A DNA stretch of 9,943 nucleotides from Anaerolineales bacterium (GTDB taxonomy: Bacteria; Chloroflexota; Anaerolineae; Anaerolineales; DRMV01): positions 1-9,943 of the forward strand of contig JALVOR010000305.1 of assembly GCA_027026295.1 (NCBI GenBank). Direction: 5' to 3'. A program made the position numbers and the translations under genes. The notes beneath the pieces were generated by a model. The model was not told the DNA's origin, did not search any database, and saw only the letters and a program-made list of their open reading frames with translations. The stretch's first letter is position 1, and each line of letters opens with the position of its first letter. Below, piece by piece: positions 1-6,404 of this stretch.

Positions 1-2
1 AC

Positions 3-38
3 GAAGTGCTCAAAAAGGGCGCTCAGGCCACTTCCTGA
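3..38 (+). CDS. Possible C-terminal tail of an upstream gene (partial)
   Basis: The frame beginning at base 3 reads EVLKKGAQATS and then stops with TGA at 36-38. The charged, helix-like composition is typical of a protein C-terminus, and a weak imperfect hairpin (39-53) follows it. Only 11 codons are visible, and the other two plus-strand frames also stay open, to stops ending at 117 and 130, so this may be chance. No family can be assigned. Confidence 0.2.
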   Translation, partial: EVLKKGAQATS

Positions 39-179
39 AGCCCGAAATCGGCTCGTTTATTGGTTTGGTAAGGTGCTCAGCCTACCCCGCAAGGGTTGGC
101 GTTCGCCTCACGTTGTCTAAAGTCCAATAATTAGAACAAATGAGAAAAACGGCATCTTACTACTGAGGAAAGCATCCTC

Positions 180-677
180 TTGATGAGTAACTCGGCCTGG
201 CGCTTACGCATTCGTTATCTGCTCATTATCCTTATTCTTGCCACAGTACCCTGCTATTGTGCAGGGTTTGGCGCGCTGGCGTCGCTTTCCAGAGAAGTTA
301 CGCCAGTGCCGACTTTGACGCCGACGCCATTGCCCTCCCCGACGGCCACTGTGACGCCCGGCGTGTATTACCCCACGCCGGGGCCTTCGCCTACCCCCTT
401 GCCGCCCACGGCGACACCCACGCCGAGCCGCACGCCGACGCCTACCCTGACGTCCACGGCAACGCTCACGCCGAGTCAGACGCCCACGCCTACGCCGACG
501 CTTTCTCCAACGGTGACATGGACGCCTACCCCGACGTCTACGCCCGTGCCTTCGCCCACCAACACGCCTGTGCCCTCGCCGACCAATACGCCTGCGCCGC
601 CAACGCCCACGCCGACGCCCGTACCACCAACGCCTACCCCTACACCGGTTCCACCAACACCCACCCCTACCACCTAA
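180..677 (+). CDS. Exported Thr/Pro-repeat protein, no folded domain
   Basis: Predicted exported or membrane-anchored low-complexity protein of 165 residues. The N-terminus has basic residues (R8, R10, R12) followed by a hydrophobic helix at about 13-34 ([18 protein letters not shown]), with a possible signal peptidase I site after A32-L33-A34. If uncleaved, the helix would be a membrane anchor. From residue 40 to the end it is nearly all Thr, Pro, Ser and Val, with repeated units such as PVPSPTNT (twice) and [13 protein letters not shown] blocks near the end. Such tracts usually act as extended, possibly O-glycosylated stalks, but here nothing follows the stalk. The start is either TTG at 180 or ATG at 183; GAGGAA at 165-170 lies 9 or 12 bases upstream, so I cannot decide. 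The next gene starts 4 bases after the stop, suggesting co-transcription. The repeat DNA keeps several other frames open, but only this frame gives a membrane signal plus a plausible tract. Function is unknown. Confidence 0.7.
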   Translation: MMSNSAWRLRIRYLLIILILATVPCYCAGFGALASLSREVTPVPTLTPTPLPSPTATVTPGVYYPTPGPSPTPLPPTATPTPSRTPTPTLTSTATLTPSQTPTPTPTLSPTVTWTPTPTSTPVPSPTNTPVPSPTNTPAPPTPTPTPVPPTPTPTPVPPTPTPTT

Positions 678-681
678 ACCA

Positions 682-1752
682 ATGCTCATGAATCTTTCCA
701 GTTTTCTCCCCGAACTTTTACGCCAGCCGGGACTTTCCGGCTACGAAGCGCCAGTGTGCGATTTTCTCGCTGCCCACTGGAAGCCCCTCGCCGACGAACT
801 GCAGGTTTCCCCTGTTGGCACGTTGACTGCCCTGCATCGCGGTACGGCACCCGAACCGCGCAAACGCCTCCTTTTCGCCGCTCACATGGATACCATCGGC
901 ATGATGGTAAGCAAAGTGGAAGGCGAATTCCTGTACATTGCCCCCATTGGCGGCCTTGACTCGCGTGTGTTGCCCGGCCAGCAGGTTATGGTGTTCACCG
1001 AAGGCGGCGCGCTGCCCGGCGTGCTGACCGCCACCCCCGACCGCTTGCTGCCGGAGACCATGCGCGGCAAGCCGGTGCCGCTGACGCACATGCTGGTGGA
1101 TGTCGGCCTGACGGCCCGCCAGGTGGCGCGGCGGGTGCGGGTTGGCGATGGGGTGACTTTTGCCCAGGCGCCTCAAATGTTAGGTGAGGAAACCATCATG
1201 GGCCCTGGCCTCGACAACCGCGCCTCGGTGGCGGCTTTCACCCTCGCGCTGGAAGCCCTGCAGGGACGCACCCACGGCTGGGATGTTTATTTTGCCGCCA
1301 CGGTGCAGGAAGAGGAAACCTTGGGCGGGGCGAAGACCATTGCCTATGAATTGCGCCCCGATGTGGCTGTGGCTGTGGACGTCACTTTTGCGGAAGGCCC
1401 CGGTGTGCAGCCGCCATACGGCTTCCCGTTGGGCGAAGGCATCGCGCTGGGCTTTGGCCCCAATATTCACCCCAAGGTGCACGAAACCATCAAAGCCGTG
1501 GCCGACCGGTTGGAGATCCCCTGTAAAGTGGACTACCTCCCTATGCATTCCGGCACTGATGCGATGGCGTTGCAGGTGGCAGGGGCAGGTGCAGCGGCCA
1601 TGGTGGTCAGCATCCCGCTGCGCTACATGCACACGCCGGTGGAGATGGTGTCGCTGAAAGACATCCGCCGCGCTGCCCGCCTGCTGGCGGAGTTCGTGGT
1701 GGCGCTGGACGAGCAGGGTGAAGATTGGCTGACTTTGGGGGACGAAGCATGA
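682..1752 (+). CDS. M42 family metallo-aminopeptidase no. 1
   Basis: Cytoplasmic dinuclear-metal aminopeptidase of the M42 (glutamyl aminopeptidase / TET / former 'endoglucanase M') family, removing N-terminal residues from peptides. At 356 residues it is normal family length. The M42 metal and catalytic residues are all visible: H68 in AAHMD, bridging D178 in GPGLDNR, E210-E211 in VQEE (catalytic base and metal ligand), D233 in AVDVT and H317 in RYMHTPVE. The insert between about residues 75 and 165 corresponds to the dimerisation/oligomerisation domain of TET peptidases. An oddity is AHMDT where the other two copies in this window have AHMDE. The start is ATG 682, with ATG 688 as an alternative; neither has a strong Shine-Dalgarno, which fits coupling to the preceding gene. 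The stop overlaps the start of the next gene (ATGA). Substrate preference cannot be read from sequence alone. Confidence 0.93.
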   Translation: MLMNLSSFLPELLRQPGLSGYEAPVCDFLAAHWKPLADELQVSPVGTLTALHRGTAPEPRKRLLFAAHMDTIGMMVSKVEGEFLYIAPIGGLDSRVLPGQQVMVFTEGGALPGVLTATPDRLLPETMRGKPVPLTHMLVDVGLTARQVARRVRVGDGVTFAQAPQMLGEETIMGPGLDNRASVAAFTLALEALQGRTHGWDVYFAATVQEEETLGGAKTIAYELRPDVAVAVDVTFAEGPGVQPPYGFPLGEGIALGFGPNIHPKVHETIKAVADRLEIPCKVDYLPMHSGTDAMALQVAGAGAAAMVVSIPLRYMHTPVEMVSLKDIRRAARLLAEFVVALDEQGEDWLTLGDEA

Positions 1753-2066
1753 TCGTACGCATGTGGCACGGTCGCGTGCCGACCGAGAAAGCCGCCGCTT
1801 ATCGCACTTTCCTCAACGCGCGGGCCATTCCCGACTACCGCTCGGTGCCCGGCAACCTGGGCGTGTACATCCTGGAACGCCCCGAAGGTGACGTGACTCA
1901 CTTCATTACCCTCACTTATTGGGAAAGCCTGGACGCCATCCGTGCCTTCGCCGGTGGAGATGTGGAAAAGGCGAAGTATTACCCCGAAGACAAGGACTTC
2001 CTGCTGGAATTCGAGCCGCGGGTGGTGCATTATGAGGTGGTGGGGCGGGCCTCGCACGAAGGATAG
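1749..2066 (+). CDS. ABM-fold (antibiotic biosynthesis monooxygenase-like) small protein
   Basis: A 105-residue protein resembling stand-alone ABM-domain proteins, a ferredoxin-like alpha/beta barrel fold that usually dimerises. Diagnostic features are the N-terminal MIVRMWHGRVP strand, the central GNLGVYILERPEGDVTHFITLTYWESLDAIRAF stretch (about residues 36-66) and the C-terminal HYEV strand (about 95-98). Family members include haem-degrading or quinone/aromatic monooxygenases, but most of this subgroup has no tested activity, so the enzyme name should not be taken literally. ATG 1749 is chosen because it overlaps the upstream stop as ATGA and has GGGGGA at 1737-1742, 6 bases upstream. An in-frame earlier ATG at 1725 would overlap the peptidase by 28 bases. 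The next gene starts 4 bases after the stop, so the gene is very likely translated from the same transcript as its neighbours. Confidence 0.85.
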   Translation: MIVRMWHGRVPTEKAAAYRTFLNARAIPDYRSVPGNLGVYILERPEGDVTHFITLTYWESLDAIRAFAGGDVEKAKYYPEDKDFLLEFEPRVVHYEVVGRASHEG

Positions 2067-2070
2067 CGGA

Positions 2071-2916
2071 ATGCCTAACAGGTTGATCAGCGGCGAATGG
2101 GAAGCAGCCTTTCTTCACCTTTTCCGCCAGGCTGAAGCGGAGTTTGTCATCGTTTCCCCTTTCATCGGGCGTGAGCCCGTGGAAGCTCTCCGTGATGCGA
2201 TCTGCCGACGGGAGCAAAATGAGGGGATCCACATTCGTTGTGTAGTGAATTGTTCTTCTAACCATTTGCTAAATGGAAGCGTAGATAGCGAGGCGATGGC
2301 GTTACTGGCAAAAGATTGCCCGCAGGCCGATATTTTCCACCTCGGTGGTTTACACGCCAAAGTGTACATTGCCGACCAAAAGGCGGCATTGGTTACTTCA
2401 GCAAATTTTACATGGAGCGGTTGGCGACGCAATCGTGAAGTCGGGGTCTGGCTGGAAGAACCCAATATGGTGCGTGAAGCGTATCAGTGGGTGAGTGCCA
2501 TTCAGGAAATCAGCACACCTCTGGAAGAGAAAGATTTGAGCCAATTGGCTCGACTAAGTGGAGGGCTGGTAAAGCAGCAACGCCACACACTTTCCGAGGA
2601 ACAAAAAGCCGTTGCCGTCTCAATGCAAGAAATCCTGATACGGGCACATTTGCGCGCTCTGCAAGCGGAACGACAGACCGAGAAGAAGGCTTTTAAACAA
2701 TTTCCATCTTCCACGAGCGAAAACCGCATTTTTGCCTCAACCATTTTGTACTTGTTGCAAACACAAGGACCTTTGACGACTCGGGAACTGCATCCGCTTA
2801 TTCAGGCTTTACACCCTGAGCTTTGTGACGATACGGTGGAGCGGATTATCAACGATGTGCACTTTGGTAGGAGTTACGCAGTTCCTTCCCTTTATGTCAC
2901 CGCGAGGCGGTCGTAG
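2071..2916 (+). CDS. PLD-like (HKD) nuclease-like protein, 3' end disrupted by an inserted element
   Basis: Protein of the phospholipase D superfamily with one HKD motif: H95-x-K97-x4-D102, followed by S110-A-N112-F-T and N121, the usual shape of single-HKD bacterial nucleases that work as dimers. Residues 1-140 form the PLD-like domain, 150-215 a charged helical linker, and about 222-266 the first half of a winged-helix-like domain (ILYLLQTQGPLTTREL to VHFG). After G266 the frame runs into an inserted element and ends in 15 foreign residues, stopping at 2914-2916. The missing C-terminal half survives at 3029-3142 in another frame, so the encoded 281-residue protein lacks a complete C-terminal domain. 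The start is ATG 2071, 4 bases after the ABM gene; a longer in-frame reading back to 1942 only overlaps that gene. The coding sequence looks visibly less GC-rich than its neighbours, hinting at acquisition. By superfamily precedent it may be a restriction or repair nuclease; the substrate is unknown. Confidence 0.8.
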   Translation: MPNRLISGEWEAAFLHLFRQAEAEFVIVSPFIGREPVEALRDAICRREQNEGIHIRCVVNCSSNHLLNGSVDSEAMALLAKDCPQADIFHLGGLHAKVYIADQKAALVTSANFTWSGWRRNREVGVWLEEPNMVREAYQWVSAIQEISTPLEEKDLSQLARLSGGLVKQQRHTLSEEQKAVAVSMQEILIRAHLRALQAERQTEKKAFKQFPSSTSENRIFASTILYLLQTQGPLTTRELHPLIQALHPELCDDTVERIINDVHFGRSYAVPSLYVTARRS

Positions 2917-3022
2917 ACCGCCGAAGCGGTCTCCTCCACCGTCTGGGAGATGGCTTCGCCGCCTATGGCGGCTCGCCATGACATGAAAACGAGCGCTTCT
3001 ACGAGCAACTGCGTAAGTCCTA
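2868..3022. mobile_element. 155-bp MITE-like element with terminal inverted repeats and 5-bp target duplication
   Basis: The left end TAGGAGTTACGCAGTT (2868-2883) matches the reverse complement of the right end AACTGCGTAAGTCCTA (3007-3022) at 15 of 16 positions. Both sides carry TTTGG (2863-2867 and 3023-3027), a candidate 5-bp target duplication; the repeat could be scored as TTTGGTA because the next bases also agree. No transposase gene fits inside, so this is a non-autonomous miniature inverted-repeat element that would need an enzyme in trans. Removing one target copy plus the element (160 bp) restores the reading frame of the interrupted PLD gene. The core is a separate palindromic repeat (2894-2984). 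The transposase family cannot be assigned from the ends alone. Confidence 0.88.
2894..2984. repeat. Two-hairpin palindromic repeat (REP-like), copy 1
   Basis: An imperfect palindrome bounded by ATGTCA and TGACAT. Each arm holds its own tight hairpin: GGCGGTC-GTA-GACCGCC (2906-2922) and GCCGCC-TAT-GGCGGC (2958-2972). Next to the hairpins are the related arm segments CCGAAGCGGTCTCC (2921-2934) and GGAGATGGCTTCG (2946-2958). It lies wholly inside the 155-bp inverted-repeat element. The same pattern begins again at 9836 without those outer ends, so it is a separate dispersed unit. Confidence 0.8.
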
Positions 3023-3145
3023 TTTGGTAAACGTTGGAAGCACATGGTACGTAACGCACAGCAGTACCTCAAACGCATAGGGCAAATTACTTATGACCCT
3101 CACACGCGAAAGTGGGCTGTAGCTCAACTTCCGCAGAACGATTGA
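3023..3145 (+). pseudogene. Detached C-terminal fragment of the PLD-like gene
   Basis: After the second TTTGG, the frame from 3029 reads KRWKHMVRNAQQYLKRIG and on to the TGA at 3143-3145. This is 38 residues rich in basic and aromatic positions, ending ..RKWAVAQLPQND. It looks like the recognition helix and wing of a winged-helix domain of the kind found at the start of Mrr-type restriction enzymes. It continues VHFG (G266) of the upstream PLD-like protein exactly when 160 bp are removed, which would give a 304-residue protein. In the present sequence it is out of frame and has no start or ribosome site, so it is probably not translated. The join is seen directly; the domain name is inference. 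Confidence 0.8.
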
Positions 3146-3169
3146 CCAACCCTGTTGCGGTAATAGATA
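3142..3169 (+). promoter_or_regulatory. Candidate promoter for the second peptidase pair
   Basis: TTGACC at 3142-3147 matches a -35 box at five of six positions. It is followed after 16 bases by the weak -10 candidate TAGATA (3164-3169); TAAAAT at 3168-3173 is a better hexamer but 20 bases away. It sits just before M42 no. 2 and after the broken PLD gene, where a fresh promoter would be useful. Confidence 0.3.
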
Positions 3170-3191
3170 AAATTTCTTGCAGGAGGCCACC

Positions 3192-4259
3192 TTGTTCTCG
3201 TTTGACTTTCCCCCTTTCGGCGCCCGCCAACTGCGCCTGCTGGAACGGCTGACCAATGCGGTGGCGGTTTCTGGCGATGAAGGCGCGGTACGCAAAATCG
3301 TGCTGGAACACGTCCGCCCGCTGGCCGACGAGGTACGCGTGGATGCCCTCGGCAATGTGCTTGCCGTCAAGCGCGGCACGGCTTCCCCCCGCCTGCGGGT
3401 GATGGTCGCCGCACACATGGACGAAATCGGCTTCATGCTCACTCGCGACGAAGGCAAGGGGCTGTTTCGCTTCGGCAAGGTGGGCGGCATTGATACCCGT
3501 AACATTTTGGGCAAAGCCGTGTGGGTTGGCCCCGACCACATTCCTGGCGTGATTGGCATGACGCCCATTCACCTCACCACGTCTGTTTCGCGCAAGCAAG
3601 TGCCTGGCCTGGACACCTTGCGAATTGACGTTGGCCCGGGAAATGCGGGCAAAGTCAAGCCCGGCATGAGAGCGGCCTTTGCCACCGAATACGTCCGCCT
3701 CGGCCCCAGCATCCGCGCCAAAGCCCTCGATGACCGCCTGGGTGTGGCAACCTTGATCGAACTGCTGCGCCGCGCGCCGGAAAACCTCGATCTGCTGGCG
3801 GCATTTACTGTACAGGAAGAAGTTGGTTTGCGCGGTGCGCAGGTGGCAGCCTTTGCTATGGAGCCCGATATTGCTTTTGTGCTGGATTGTACGCATGCTG
3901 TGGATGTGCCACACCCCGATGGCGAACCCAACACCCGCTACAATACCCGTCTGGGGCATGGCCCGGCGATTTACACTGGCGACCGCGCTACGCTTTCCGA
4001 CCCGCGGCTCATCCATCACCTGGTGGAAACCACCGAAGCCGCAGGACTGCCGTATCAATTCCGGCAGGCAGGTGGCGGCGGCACCGATGCAGGCGCGATT
4101 CACAAGCAGCGCGGCGGCATCCCCTCGGTATCGGTTTCCACGCCGGCGCGTTATCTGCATACGACCGCTTCCATTGCGCGGGTGGACGATTGGAAGCATA
4201 CTTTTTACCTGGTTTGGGCCGCGCTGAAGCGCCTGACACCCCAGGTGCTCCGTCATTGA
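3192..4259 (+). CDS. M42 family metallo-aminopeptidase no. 2
   Basis: Second cytoplasmic dinuclear-metal aminopeptidase of the M42 family. TTG at 3192 is taken as the start because AGGAGG (3181-3186) ends 5 bases upstream; the in-frame TTG at 3177 has no ribosome site before it. That gives 355 residues. The ligands are intact: H75 in AAHMDE, D180 in ALDDR, E209-E210 in VQEE, D232 in LDCTH and H323 in RYLHT. An oddity lies after the last metal His: most family members, and the other two copies here, have a P-x-E signature (HTPVE, HSPSE), whereas this one reads HTTASIA. It also has a glycine-rich AGGGGTDAG loop (about 293-301) before that His, which may alter the active-site pocket. M42 no. 3 begins 36 bases downstream with no terminator between, so the two are probably one transcript. 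Confidence 0.92.
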   Translation: MFSFDFPPFGARQLRLLERLTNAVAVSGDEGAVRKIVLEHVRPLADEVRVDALGNVLAVKRGTASPRLRVMVAAHMDEIGFMLTRDEGKGLFRFGKVGGIDTRNILGKAVWVGPDHIPGVIGMTPIHLTTSVSRKQVPGLDTLRIDVGPGNAGKVKPGMRAAFATEYVRLGPSIRAKALDDRLGVATLIELLRRAPENLDLLAAFTVQEEVGLRGAQVAAFAMEPDIAFVLDCTHAVDVPHPDGEPNTRYNTRLGHGPAIYTGDRATLSDPRLIHHLVETTEAAGLPYQFRQAGGGGTDAGAIHKQRGGIPSVSVSTPARYLHTTASIARVDDWKHTFYLVWAALKRLTPQVLRH

Positions 4260-4295
4260 TTCTTCTGCAACAATCTACCGCTTCACGAGGTAACG

Positions 4296-5282
4296 ATGAA
4301 ACAACTTTTGCGCCAACTCACCCAGATTCCCGGCCCTTCGGGCTACGAACACCAAATTCGCGAGGCCATTCGCGACTTAGTGGCCGATTTTGCCGATGAA
4401 ATCACTACCGACGCGCTCGGCAACCTTATTGTGCGTAAGGGCAAAGCAGGGCAGGGCAAGCGCATCATGTTAGCCGCACACATGGATGAAATCGGCGTGA
4501 TGGTCAGCCACACCGATGAAAACGGCTTTGCCCGCTTTGCCCCCATTGGCGGTGTGCGTCCGTTCTATTGCCTTGGCGGGCGGGTGCGCTTCCTCAACGG
4601 GCGTGTTGGCATCATCAATCGAGAAAAGACCCCCGACCCTGCCAAGGTACCCACCCTTGATCAGATGTTCATTGACCTCGGCAGCGCCAGGCACGGCATT
4701 GGGGTTGGCGATGTGGCCGCTTTCGACCGCACTTTCGAAGACCTCGGCGAGCGGGTGGTTTCCAAAGCCCTCGACGACCGGGCCGGCGTGGCTGTGCTCA
4801 TCAGCGCACTGCGCCAACTGGAAAGCACCCCGCACGAAGTCTATTTCGTTTTCAGCGTGCAAGAGGAAGTCGGCGTGCGTGGCGCGACCACCGCCGCTTT
4901 CCACATTGCCCCCGATATCGGCATTGCGGTGGATGTCACCGGCTGGGGCGACACGCCCAAAGTGCCGCCGATGGTGGATGTGGCGCTGGGCAAGGGGCCG
5001 GCCATCAAAATTCGTGATAGCGGCATGTTGGCCGCCCCGCAGGTGGTGCGGTGGATGATTTCCACCGCGGAGAAGGCGGGCATTCCTTATCAGCGGGAAG
5101 TGCTGTTGTCGGGAAGTACTGATGCGCGCGCCATTCAACTCAGCCGCGCCGGCGTGCCCGCGGGCACGATTTCCATCCCCTGCCGCTACGTGCACAGCCC
5201 CTCGGAGATGATTGACATTCGTGACGCCGAAAACGCGGCGGCGCTGCTGGCAGCGATGTTGAGCAAAGAAGTGCCGTTTTGA
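4296..5282 (+). CDS. M42 family metallo-aminopeptidase no. 3
   Basis: Third M42 peptidase, 328 residues, the shortest of the three and closest to the family consensus. Metal and catalytic residues are H62 in AAHMDE, D160 in ALDDR, E190-E191 in VQEE, D213 in AVDVT and H300 in RYVHSPSE. The N-terminal LTQIPGPSGYE (8-18) is the classic family opening. The stretch at about 70-155 is the oligomerisation domain used by TET particles. The start is ATG 4296 with GAGG at 4287-4290, 5 bases upstream. The gene ends 19 bases before a strong terminator and converges on cydB. Like its paralogues it has no signal peptide and should act in the cytoplasm on peptides left by larger proteases. Acidic, hydrophobic or basic N-terminal preference cannot be told from sequence alone. 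Confidence 0.94.
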   Translation: MKQLLRQLTQIPGPSGYEHQIREAIRDLVADFADEITTDALGNLIVRKGKAGQGKRIMLAAHMDEIGVMVSHTDENGFARFAPIGGVRPFYCLGGRVRFLNGRVGIINREKTPDPAKVPTLDQMFIDLGSARHGIGVGDVAAFDRTFEDLGERVVSKALDDRAGVAVLISALRQLESTPHEVYFVFSVQEEVGVRGATTAAFHIAPDIGIAVDVTGWGDTPKVPPMVDVALGKGPAIKIRDSGMLAAPQVVRWMISTAEKAGIPYQREVLLSGSTDARAIQLSRAGVPAGTISIPCRYVHSPSEMIDIRDAENAAALLAAMLSKEVPF

Positions 5283-5301
5283 TTTCTCTGCGGCGGCAAT
5301 G

Positions 5302-5334
5302 AAAAACGGCGGGTTGAGCAACCCGCCGTTTTTT
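5302..5334. terminator. Bidirectional intrinsic terminator
   Basis: A perfect 14-bp stem, AAAAACGGCGGGTT (5302-5315), loop GAGC, and AACCCGCCGTTTTT (5320-5333), flanked by T runs on one strand and A runs on the other. It works in either direction between the convergent M42 no. 3 and cydB genes. Confidence 0.93.
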
Positions 5335-5356
5335 CGTTTTCCCACAAAAGGGAGGA

Positions 5357-6370
5357 TTAGTAGGTCAGTTCGTCCTTCGTGCTGATGCGCTGGCGGAAGG
5401 TGTAGTAAGTCCAGCCCTGGTAAACCAGCACGATGGGCACCAGCACCAGCGCCACAATGGTCATCACTGTGAGGGTGGTGTGGCTGGCGGAAGCGTTGTT
5501 GATGGTCAGGCTGTACTGCGGGTTCAGGCTGGAAGGCATCACGTTGGGGTAAAGGGAGGCGAAGAAGCCAGCCGTCACGCCCAAAATGGTCACGCCGCCA
5601 GCCCAAAAGGCTTTGAGCATCTCGCCCTTCTTGAGGAAGTAGCCGTCTACCAGCAGGGCGACTACGGCGATAGCGATGAACACCAATGCCAGCCCTTCAT
5701 ACTGGGATTTGGCGAAGACCTCAGGGAAGGAGTAGAGGATAAAGATGACAGCCATCACCAGGGTAGCAACCCAGGTGCGGTTGGCAATGCGTTCTGCCTG
5801 CTTTTCGAGGCCGTTGGTGAGTTTCAGCGCCAGATAGGTTGCGCCGTGCATCAGGAAGAGCACCACGAAGGTGATGCCGCCGATGAGGGCGTAGGGGTTG
5901 AGCAGGTTGAAGAAGCCGCCGACATAGTGCATATTCTCGTCGATGGGCACGCCGCGCACGATGTTGGCAATTGCAACGCCCCACAGCAGCGCCGGCAGCA
6001 GGCTACCCAGCCAGATCAGCCAATCCCACGCGTTGCGCCAGCCTTCACCCTCTTCCTGGCTGCGGAATTCGAAGCCCACGCCGCGGAAGATGAGCGCCAG
6101 CAGAATCAGCACCAAGGGGATGTAGAAGCCGCTGAACAGGGTTGCATACCATTGAGGGAAGGAGGCAAAGAGCGCGCCGCCAGCGGTAATCATCCACACC
6201 TCGTTGCCATCCCAAAACGGGCCAATGGCATTGAGGATGGCCCGACGTTCTTCATCCCGCTTGCCCAGAAAGGGAAGCAACATGCCGACGCCATAGTCGA
6301 AGCCTTCAAGGAAGAAGAACCCGATGAACAGTACAGTAATCAGAATAAACCACAGGGTTTTGAGATCCAT
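5357..6370 (-). CDS. cydB: Cytochrome bd quinol oxidase subunit II
   Basis: Subunit II of the membrane cytochrome bd quinol:oxygen oxidoreductase, which supports subunit I and the haem core while quinol is oxidised and oxygen reduced to water without proton pumping. The protein has 337 residues and about eight hydrophobic helices. Family signatures are EGFDYGVGMLLPF (22-34), FWDGNEVW (52-59) followed by GGALFASFP (64-72), and FRGVGFEFR (95-103). The length is usual for CydB. ATG at 6370-6368 has GGAGG (6382-6378) 7 bases before it. It follows cydA by 34 bases and is surely co-transcribed. A terminator lies 23 bases beyond the stop. No cydD/cydC assembly genes and no small CydX-like subunit gene are visible after it. 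Whether the oxidase binds two b haems and d, or is a cyanide-insensitive variant, cannot be settled from subunit II. Confidence 0.96.
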   Translation of the reverse strand: MDLKTLWFILITVLFIGFFFLEGFDYGVGMLLPFLGKRDEERRAILNAIGPFWDGNEVWMITAGGALFASFPQWYATLFSGFYIPLVLILLALIFRGVGFEFRSQEEGEGWRNAWDWLIWLGSLLPALLWGVAIANIVRGVPIDENMHYVGGFFNLLNPYALIGGITFVVLFLMHGATYLALKLTNGLEKQAERIANRTWVATLVMAVIFILYSFPEVFAKSQYEGLALVFIAIAVVALLVDGYFLKKGEMLKAFWAGGVTILGVTAGFFASLYPNVMPSSLNPQYSLTINNASASHTTLTVMTIVALVLVPIVLVYQGWTYYTFRQRISTKDELTY

Positions 6371-6404
6371 GGCTAAACCTCCATAGAGAACGGGGTCGCG
6401 CGGC

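Noticed and set aside
113..141. Possible promoter TTGTCT with a weak -10 before the first gene
   Set aside because: The -10 candidates (ACAAAT, TAGAAC) are poor or at the wrong distance; not strong enough to annotate.
204..691. Long open frames on both strands overlapping the Thr/Pro gene (Arg/Gly-rich on minus, His/Ala-rich on plus)
   Set aside because: They arise from the repeated ACGCC-type DNA; compositions are extreme and there is no start context. The chosen frame alone has a membrane segment.
1725..1748. Upstream ATG extension of the ABM-fold gene
   Set aside because: It would overlap the peptidase and add residues not typical of the family; ATG 1749 has a good ribosome site and an ATGA overlap.
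1942..2070. Upstream extension of the PLD-like gene
   Set aside because: The added 43 residues only mirror the ABM gene in another frame; ATG 2071 begins right after that gene's stop.
3087..5606. Long minus-strand open frames opposite the M42 genes (389 and 378 codons)
   Set aside because: They lie antisense to genes with intact catalytic motifs, are rich in His/Arg/Gly, and show no recognisable domain; typical shadows in GC-rich DNA.
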